A stretch of DNA of 64,000 nt, from assembly GCA_037074705.1 (NCBI GenBank), contig CM073594.1:76943009-77007008 (forward strand), read 5' to 3'. Made by a program: the position numbers and the translations under genes. The notes under the pieces were generated by a model. It saw only the letters and a program-made list of their open reading frames with translations, was not told the DNA's origin and made no database searches. The DNA is from Zhengitettix transpicula (taxonomy: Eukaryota; Arthropoda; Insecta; Orthoptera; Tetrigidae). This document shows positions 57,430-64,000 of the stretch, piece by piece (the first letter of the stretch is position 1; every line of letters begins with the position of its first letter).

Positions 57430-57712
57430 TAAGAATGACTGTCTGTGTGTATGTATGTGTATATGTTTCACATACAAATTTAAACACATGGAGAAATTTC
57501 AACCAAATTTTGTTCACATGTCCCTTTCTAACCGGAAACAAACAATGTGGAGGGGGGGAGTTTAAACGCGACTACCGTATCTATGGGTGGGGGGAGTGGA
57601 AATTTTCAAACATGCTAAAACGGCCGGTGATTGCGTCGAAAGAAGATTAATTTCGACCAAATTTGTTCGCAATCATTAATTTAAAAATTTTGTAATGGGA
57701 TCAAGAGAACAA
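57430..57712 (+). mobile_element. Helitron-like element, interrupted by mariner copy 2
   Basis: ACTGTCTGTGTGTATGTATG, AATTTCAACCAAATTTTGTT and GGGGGGAGTGGAAATTTTCA AACATGCTAAAACGGCC match the copies at 36055 and (inverted) 37983. The end with CTAGT is not seen before the mariner boundary. Confidence 0.5.
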
Positions 57713-58990
57713 CCACTGTGAACATAAAGTAAGGTGAATTTATTTATTAATTTATTTATCCAAATCAATTTCATCCCCTTCAAAGTAATCCCCGTCCGAT
57801 AAAACGCACTTTTTCCAGCGCTTTTTCCAGTCCTCAAAACAGTCGGAATAGTATTTTACCGGTATAGCCTTCAAGACCTGCTTCTATTCGGTTTTTATCT
57901 CCTCAATCGTGTCAAAACGGCGTCCCCGCTGTCACCTTTTGAGTTTGCTGAAGAGCCAGAAGTCGCACGGAGCCAAATCAGGCGAATACGGTGGTTGCGG
58001 AACGACATGAGTAGAGTTTTTGGCAAAAAAGTCGCGAAGAACCAATGCAGTATGACATGGTGCATTATCGTGATGAAGGAACCAAGAGTTGTTCGCCCAT
58101 AATTCCGGCCGTTTCAGACGAATAGCTTCACGCAAACGACGCATAACGCTCAAATAATATTCTTTGTTGACAGTTTGGCCCGGTGGAAGGAATTCATAGT
58201 GCACCACATCACGATAATCAAAGAAAACGGTCAACATGACCTTGATTTTTGATGGACTTTGCCGTGGTCTTTTCGGTCTTGCTTCACATTTCCGCGATAT
58301 TCGCTGGATTGGTCGGTGGTTTCAGGGTCGTATGCGTAAATCCAAGTCTCGTCTCCAGTAATGATGCATTTAAAGTGGTCCTGATAGTCAGACAGCAAAG
58401 TTTCATACACATCCCAAAAAATTAAGCGATTTTGGCACAATCGAGACTTGACGCGTTTGAGACACAAAACACTCTTCAAAATGGTTTGGGCTGAGCCAAA
58501 TGATATTCCAACACTATCAACGAGATCTCCAATTGTCTAACGACGATTTTCAAGCACCAAATATTTGATTCTTTGGACGTGGCCCTCGTCGGTAGACGTT
58601 GATGGTCGTCCAGAGCGCGGTTCGTCTTCAACGCGTTCTGGGCCCTCTTTGAACTCGTTGTACCACTTATATACGTCTTTTTGTGCCATAGTTTGATCAC
58701 GAAATGCCTTTCGCAACATTTTAAACGTGTCCGCACAAGAATATTTGTTCCGCAAACAAAATTTGATGCAAGTTCTTTGCTCAACAAAATCACCCATTGC
58801 AAAAATGTAAAAATTCACTTTTGGTTGTTTTAAAAAACATGTGTAACTCGGAGATAATTAAACCTTTTAACAAACAGACGCTTGGCAAATATTATAGACA
58901 CTCCTACCAACCTAGGAAAAAAAATTACCTTCCTTCCTAACACCCGGGAGTTTTAAATGACAATTTCACCTTACTTTTTGATCACAGTGG
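57713..58990 (-). mobile_element. Mariner (DD34D) transposon, copy 2, 1278 bp
   Basis: Same family as 45235-46533. Ends CCACTGTGAACATAAAGTAA (left) and minus-strand CCACTGTGATCAAAAAGTAA (right). The right side has TA; the left flank is AA, so one TA copy is mutated. It is inactive. Confidence 0.9.
57770..58818 (-). pseudogene. Mariner transposase pseudogene, copy 2
   Basis: From 58818: MGDFVEQRTCIKFCLRNKYS, VYKWYNEFKEG and GRPSTSTDEGHVQ, then a TAG stop after LENRR. The same frame resumes with CIITGDETWIYAYDP (first catalytic aspartate) to about 58290, where a one-base loss shifts the frame. The next frame has WFLHHDNAPCHTA (second) and PYSPDLAPCDFWLFSKLKR (third), then a TGA stop where copy 1 reads on with PMRG. 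The catalytic triad with 34 residues between the second and third D is intact, better than in copy 1. Confidence 0.9.
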
Positions 58991-58994
58991 TATG

Positions 58995-60645
58995 TTTCAT
59001 AAAATTTATTCTAAATGAATTAACTAATAAAAAGAAAATGAAGATATATTAGTAAAGCGATGCATTATGGAGGAGCAAGCTATGCTTCAGGAGCTTTGGA
59101 TCTGAGAAGAGAGCCCGCATGACAAGGTGGAAAAGTCGATCCACGATCGTGACGTGTAGCTCTTGCCTTGTCATTCCATCTTTGTCCAGAGCTGCGGGAA
59201 GGAAGGATTGAGACAAGATGTTCCCGCAACAAAGCCTCAACAAAATAAGTCATCACCAAATCGGGCTTTCAGGCATTCCGCCTCTTCACAAGTTTTGTGT
59301 ATTTTTGATTGGTTTTTGGCTGATTTACTCATTGGCTTTTTTCCCCAGTACAATTCCTTCCATATAAGACAGCGATATGATGTACTATTCTCTTCATTCA
59401 TGATTATTGTTTTTTTTATCTAAGTTAGTCCGACCTCACTTACTTTGGATTCTTCTTCCAAATACAACTTTTGTAGTTTTCCAGTTACTACCACCTTTCA
59501 TATAACTATCGTGTCCATTCAGTGGAATTACCTGCGACTCGTATTATACTCTTTGAAGGTTCACCAGTACAAGATGATAATATACAAATGGGAGTGTTAT
59601 TTTTATTTTTGGAAAACTTTTTAGTGCTATTAGGGAAGTGAAGTTCAGCTTACAATTATTTTTTATTCCTTAATTTATATTTAAGATTGCTCATTTTTGT
59701 AATATTCTTTAATCGTAACTTATTCTCCCTTATTTACGTATTTAATATTCTTTATATTCTCCCTGAACCTATTTCATGTAATTTCAAATATGTACACTTG
59801 AAATTCTTTATGTCACTATTTACGTATAGTCTTATATATCTAAGAGTATTTATGTAAATCTCATTCATACATTTGGTGAGTAATATCAATTTGACTTGTC
59901 CTGTTTCCTCAGCTGAGGACTAAAGGAACTAATAAAATATAATACTCGCCTTTATGACCAATATTTTCACTCTTGTATTGAGGATCGGAGGCAATTTATT
60001 TTTATAATTTCTCATTCTTCTTCAAAGGAAATTAAATCAACGTCGATGAATTTTTCTTATCTAAAAATATATTGTAAATAATGATTCGTTAAGTGAATCA
60101 AATTAATATTTTGTTCCTGGAATAAAGCTCCAAAATGCTGACTCGAAAAAAAAACCTGTCAATACTGGAATGTTAATAAAATTACAATTTTTTTGAGTAT
60201 TTTATTGTAAAAACATTGTATAGAACAAACTACTTTACAACTATTTAAAATGGGAATTTGTTTTTCACGTGATGACTCAAAATAAATTATTTTATTTGTT
60301 AATCATTTAAGGGTAATTTATGGTAATATATGGAAGTTTTTTGAGTAAAAAGCTAATTATATTTTCGAATTCGAGTGTTGTCTCAGCTGTGAATAAGGTT
60401 ATCTAGACAAATCGTAAGACATGTCTGATTGAATATCGATATTTAACAAACAATCGGAACACTAATTCTGAAACCTTGTTCTTCTTATTCATCAGTCCAA
60501 TAGTTTGAGTTGAGACCATGTATTCCGAGGCTTATAAAAACGTTTCGTGACCACAATTTTATGGAATAAGTTCTGAGCACATAACTCATAGCATCGGCTA
60601 TCTCTTCCTCAATGAAATGTCCTTGACACACTCTGTACCAACCGA
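58995..60645. other. No recognised feature
   Basis: A moderately GC-rich block at 59050-59260 has an 86-codon plus frame and a 64-codon minus frame with no domain; the rest is AT-rich. Confidence 0.4.
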
Positions 60646-60647
60646 TT

Positions 60648-61219
60648 TTTTTTAGGGTAACAGGCTACATGAGGCTAATCCACATGGTGGCAACTGCCCT
60701 TTAATAGCATAGGAAGGGATTTGAAAGGGGAGATGCGGAATGGTAGAGGAAGGTAGCCAAGGGTTAACTAGGGGCCCCGGGCTATGGTTTAAGGATCCTA
60801 CCCGGCAATCGACCTAAAAGTAATGCAGGGAAAACCCTAGAAAAAAATGCATCAGATAGGTCGGGCATTGGATACTTGTCCCATGCTCTTCCAATAGCGG
60901 GAGAAGAGTTTACTGTGGGGACAAGAGTTTACTGTGGGGACGCAACATTCCCTTCTCCGTACCTCGACCAATTTAGGAGACAGCAGGCCGACTGTTCCAA
61001 TAGGAACAGAGAACAACTCTTACCGTATGCGCAAGGTCTGTGACCCCTGAACATACACCTCTGAAAACAGGCTGAGGAGCCTCGGCTTGTGGGAACCTTA
61101 GTTCAAAAATGGAGAGAGGAAAAGGCATCCTCGAAGGGATCCCCTTCCTGTCTGTCAAGGTTCTGCCTTCAAGAGAACATCCCTCGCAGGTACTGCTTGC
61201 GTGAGAATATCCCTCGCAG
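60648..61219 (-). mobile_element. Family R retroposon, copy f
   Basis: T-run at 60648, then the usual blocks through GGCTGAGGAGCCTCGGCTTG and two CCCTCGCAG repeats. Peculiarity: an internal 20-bp duplication (AAGAGTTTACTGTGGGGAC twice, 60904-60941). The 5' end diverges from copies d and e after CCTCGCAGAC and meets a tRNA-like segment. Confidence 0.85.
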
Positions 61220-61440
61220 ACTCGTATTAGGATGGAAAACTCTCGCCCATACCAGGAATACAACCCGGGACCTCCGCTTACCGAGTTCGACCCTAAATTT
61301 TGAGACTTCTTCAGGCGTAAGAAGTAAATACATTACCAACCGATATTGCGATCCGAGTCTACCCGATTCCTTCTCGGAACTACCTGCGAGCCGTAATAAT
61401 AACCAGATTCCTTCCCGGCCCGACCAGTAAACTGAATGCA
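61220..61440 (-). repeat. tRNA-related SINE-like segment
   Basis: Minus strand: ATATCGGTTGGTAATGTATT (box A-like), later GGTCCCGGGTTGTATTCCTG (box B-like), then GGGCGAGAGTTTTCCATCCT, a variant of the post-tRNA segment GTCGAGATTTTTCCATCCT at 29545. The boxes are far apart, so it is decayed or composite. Confidence 0.4.
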
Positions 61441-62150
61441 TTTTTATCGTGAATTTTTATTTTCAAGACATATTTCATTTATGAAAAATAAAATATAATA
61501 AATACAATTTAATAATGTCAGTTTAGAAAAAAAAAATTCTGTACGATACAGATTGAACATGCTCCATCCTAGATATTTCAGCAGTCCTATACTTTTTGCT
61601 GTTCTATCCAGTTAGTTTTAGCATTGATTATTACTTTTGTAGTGACTGCAGATCATTTAATTTTGGTGTTAGTGGCAGCGTGAAACTACAACTAATTTAT
61701 AGATTAGCGATGGGGTGAATAAAACTGTCCAACACGCGATGGTTGTGCGTTCTAGATTGGCTGAAAATTTCACCCACAGGTTTGGAGGAACTTGGTAATT
61801 TTCGCCGATGTAATTTTCCTCCAAATAACCGCCGAAGAGATTTTTTGGGTTTTATTGACATCAAATCTTCAGTAAATCACCATAAACTTCCTCCGGATTT
61901 AAGTTTAGTAGGAAGAATAGCTAAAGTACACCAGGTTCTGTTTTATTTCTATAGTCCGATGGTTGTCCTAGGGCTTGAATCTTCCTTCACCAGCTCTGGG
62001 TTAAGAGAAATTTGCATGTCTGAACACTTGGATGCCACACATTCGTCATATCTTCTATTATGGAGTGTTAGAAATCAGAGAAATGCACATTTCTTTCTTC
62101 ACTGGTTTACGTAACATGTTGAAAACTTCTACATAAGACTCAACCCGTTT
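61441..62150. other. Unassigned; 123-codon plus frame at 61743-62114
   Basis: The frame (MCVLDWLKISPTGLEELGNF...) has no recognisable domain, no context and unremarkable composition. Probably chance or a fragment of an unknown transposon. Confidence 0.25.
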
Positions 62151-62162
62151 ATCAGAAATTGA

Positions 62163-62663
62163 CCCACAGAGAGCTCTGGCGGAGGCTACCTTTGGGGATG
62201 CCTTCACATCTCTCTGGTTTTTTGAACTAAGGTTCTCATATACCGAGGCACCTCGGCCTGTTTTGAGAGGTGTATGTTCCGGGGTCGCAGACCTTGGGCA
62301 TACGGTAAGAGTTGTCCGCTATTCCTATTGGAATAGTCGGCCAGCTGCTTCCTAAATTGGTCAAGGCACGTCGAGGGGAAAGTTGCGACCCCGCAGCTAA
62401 CCCCTCTACCGCCATCGTAAGGGCGTGGGACAAGTACCAAATGCCCAACCTACCTGATGCAGGTTTTTCTAGGGTTTTCCCTGCATCACTTTTAGGCGAA
62501 TTGCCGCGTAGGATCCTTAAACCATAACCCGGGGGCCCTAGTTAACCCTTGGCTACCTTCCTCTACACTTCCGCATCCTCCCTTTCAAATCCCTTCCTAT
62601 TCCATTTAAGGGGAGTTGCCACCATGTGGTTTACCTTCATGTAGCCTGTTACCCTAAAAAAAA
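62163..62663 (+). mobile_element. Family R retroposon, copy g, 5' truncated
   Basis: Bounded by the 12-bp duplication ATCAGAAATTGA at 62151-62162 and 62664-62675; ends ATGTAGCCTGTTACCCTAAA with A9. It lacks about 65 bp of the 5' end. The sense frame 62312-62527 reads MSAIPIGIVGQLLPKLVKAR...MPNLPDAGFSRVFPA. Truncation plus duplication is typical of target-primed reverse transcription. Confidence 0.92.
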
Positions 62664-62679
62664 ATCAGAAATTGAATCT

Positions 62680-62985
62680 TCATTATGGAGGAATGCAGGT
62701 CTTACTAATACGACGGGGAGGACTCGGGACTCGCTGAGGTTTCACGTGGGAAGGAATCGGGCTGAAAGTAGCCCAATAAACCGGGGAGGAATCGCGTACC
62801 GTAATTTGCACGTAAATCAAAAAAACTACAGTAGGTTGGCGTGATGAGCTAACTAGGTCTTTGTCCTTTTAACTTGGTGGATTTGTCAGCTTGGTCCTCG
62901 ACAGTATTTTCATTGTAGAGCGTTTGAACAACTCGAGTTGCTCCATTGAATTCAGAAGCGCAGATCTCGTCAGAGTTGAGATATA
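62680..62985. other. No recognised feature
   Basis: Unassigned interval between copy g and the LINE 3' end. Confidence 0.4.
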
Positions 62986-62989
62986 TATA

Positions 62990-63790
62990 TTTTTTAATTA
63001 AGTTTAATGTCGCATTAACCTTTTGGTCATTAGCGACTTACATCTGTTAAGTTCTACATTTGTATAACATTTAGATTACTTTATACAACTCAGTTTTCAT
63101 CGTAAAGTCTATGAGGTTGTTTATTGCTGCTGATGAGTTGCAAATCTCCATCATTGAATGGGCGGCTATGGTTGATCTTCTTATCTCGCTATATTTGGGG
63201 TAGTCAAAGAGGACATGAGGAATTGTTGCGGGCTCCTTGCATGAGCTGCATACCGACTGCGGTGATCTGGAAATCAAGAATGAGTGAGTGAATCTGGAGT
63301 GCAATGTTCTGATTCTGAGTACAACAACCTGTTGCATTCGAGATAGTTCTTTCGGGTGCGATATTTCTCTGATGCTGTTGACATTTTTGAGGATGACTCC
63401 GCATTCCTCTGGTTTCACTGGACTACTCCACTTTTCCTCCAGTTCCTTGTCCCTACTCTGCAGTCCCTGCTGGTGCAAACTGGCAGGTTGCTGGATCTTC
63501 CTTGATGATCAGCTTCCATCTTCGCTTGGAGATCTGTCCTGTCGTGTCCTACTATGTCCTTATGCGCCGGTAGCCAGGCTACAGTGATCGGCTTTCCGTT
63601 TGCTTATATTTTCAATAAATTCTCTCTAATTCGATTTATGCAACCATTTCTGTACGCTGTACTGGTTATTCAGTGTATTGCGCCCTTCGAGTCTGTTAAG
63701 ATGATATTGTTGGCCTCCGGTGTTTCCAGACACAGTTCCGTGGCCATGAAGATGGTGTATAATTCTGCTGTACTGATCGATGCATTATGG
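62990..63790 (-). pseudogene. I-like LINE: RNase H and C-terminal zinc-knuckle fragment with 3' end
   Basis: Minus strand from 63790: STAELYTIFMA (RNase H glutamate), NNIILTDSKGAIH (aspartate), ITVAWLPAHKDIVGHD (late H and D motif), so the order of an RNase H domain. After a frame change comes EKWSSPVKPEECGVI, RIRTLHSRFTHSFLISRS and CSSCKEPATIPHVLFDYPKY, the C-x2-C-x7-H-x4-(C) tail typical of I- and R1-type elements, with the last C changed to D. A stop is followed by a 3' stem-loop (63009-63037) and an A-rich/TA end near 62985-63000. Frame shifts and stops show it is dead; RT and endonuclease are beyond or deleted. Confidence 0.8.
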
Positions 63791-64000
63791 ATGCCCGACC
63801 TACCTGATGCAGGCTTTTCTAGGGTTTGTCCTGCATTTATTTAGGTGAATGCCGGGTAGGATCCTTAAACCATCGCCCGGGGGCCCTAGTTAACCCTTGG
63901 CTATCTTCCTCTACCCTTCCGCATCCCTTCCTATGCTATTAAAGGGGAGTTACCCAAAGTGGATTACCCTCATGTAGCCTGTTACCTAAAAAAAATAAAA
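63791..64000 (+). mobile_element. Family R retroposon, copy h, 5' truncated, cut by the window edge
   Basis: Starts ATGCCCGACCTACCTGATGC inside the RNase H region of the LINE and runs through GGTAGGATCCTTAAACCATC, CTTCCTATGCTATTAAAGGG and CATGTAGCCTGTTACCTAAA to an A-rich end at the window edge. The second target duplication is outside the window. Confidence 0.85.

Overview
This window looks like a transposon-rich intergenic or intronic stretch of a large, AT-rich arthropod genome, most likely an insect. The evidence is the low GC with many (TA)n tracts, mariner transposons, Jockey/CR1-like and I-like non-LTR retrotransposons, Penelope-like elements, tRNA-derived SINEs and Helitron-like sequences. 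I found no host protein-coding exon, rRNA or functional tRNA that I can defend. All recognisable coding sequence is transposon-derived and broken. The species cannot be named from this.

Layout. 0-5 kb: a decayed 29-bp tandem array open at the left edge, Penelope-type 3'-end motifs, and a Penelope GIY-YIG endonuclease fragment beside a LINE 3' stem-loop. 6-18 kb: three members of a roughly 1-kb repeat family tied to (TA)n tracts ('family A'), a Jockey-like fragment, a TIR transposon carrying a DUF4817-like helix-turn-helix remnant, and a Penelope-like reverse transcriptase plus GIY-YIG remnant. 18-30 kb: Helitron-like pieces, a CR1/Jockey 3' end, a degraded Jockey reverse transcriptase, and copies of a poly(A) retroposon ('family R'). 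30-45 kb: moderately GC-rich patches that may be regulatory, a palindromic mariner remnant, two more family A copies and Helitron-like copies. 45-59 kb: two dead mariner elements of about 1.3 kb, an A-B-A composite of two family A copies around a second repeat ('family B'), and a Jockey-like element with a family R copy inserted. 59-64 kb: three more family R copies, a tRNA-like SINE, and an I-like LINE (RNase H plus zinc-knuckle tail) interrupted by the last R copy.

Two families stand out. Family A has seven copies with TIR-like ends (ATTGTAAT.../...ATTACAAT). Its ends abut (TA)n tracts at nine of fourteen positions, and it has a conserved core plus a GTRAGT-type and a TTTTAG-type site spaced like a short intron. 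Family R is a roughly 565-bp poly(A)-tailed retroposon without obvious Pol III boxes. Three copies have perfect 10-13 bp target-site duplications, two of them full-length with the same 5' end. Several islands of higher GC with homeodomain-type ATTA cores could be developmental cis-regulatory modules, but this is inference.
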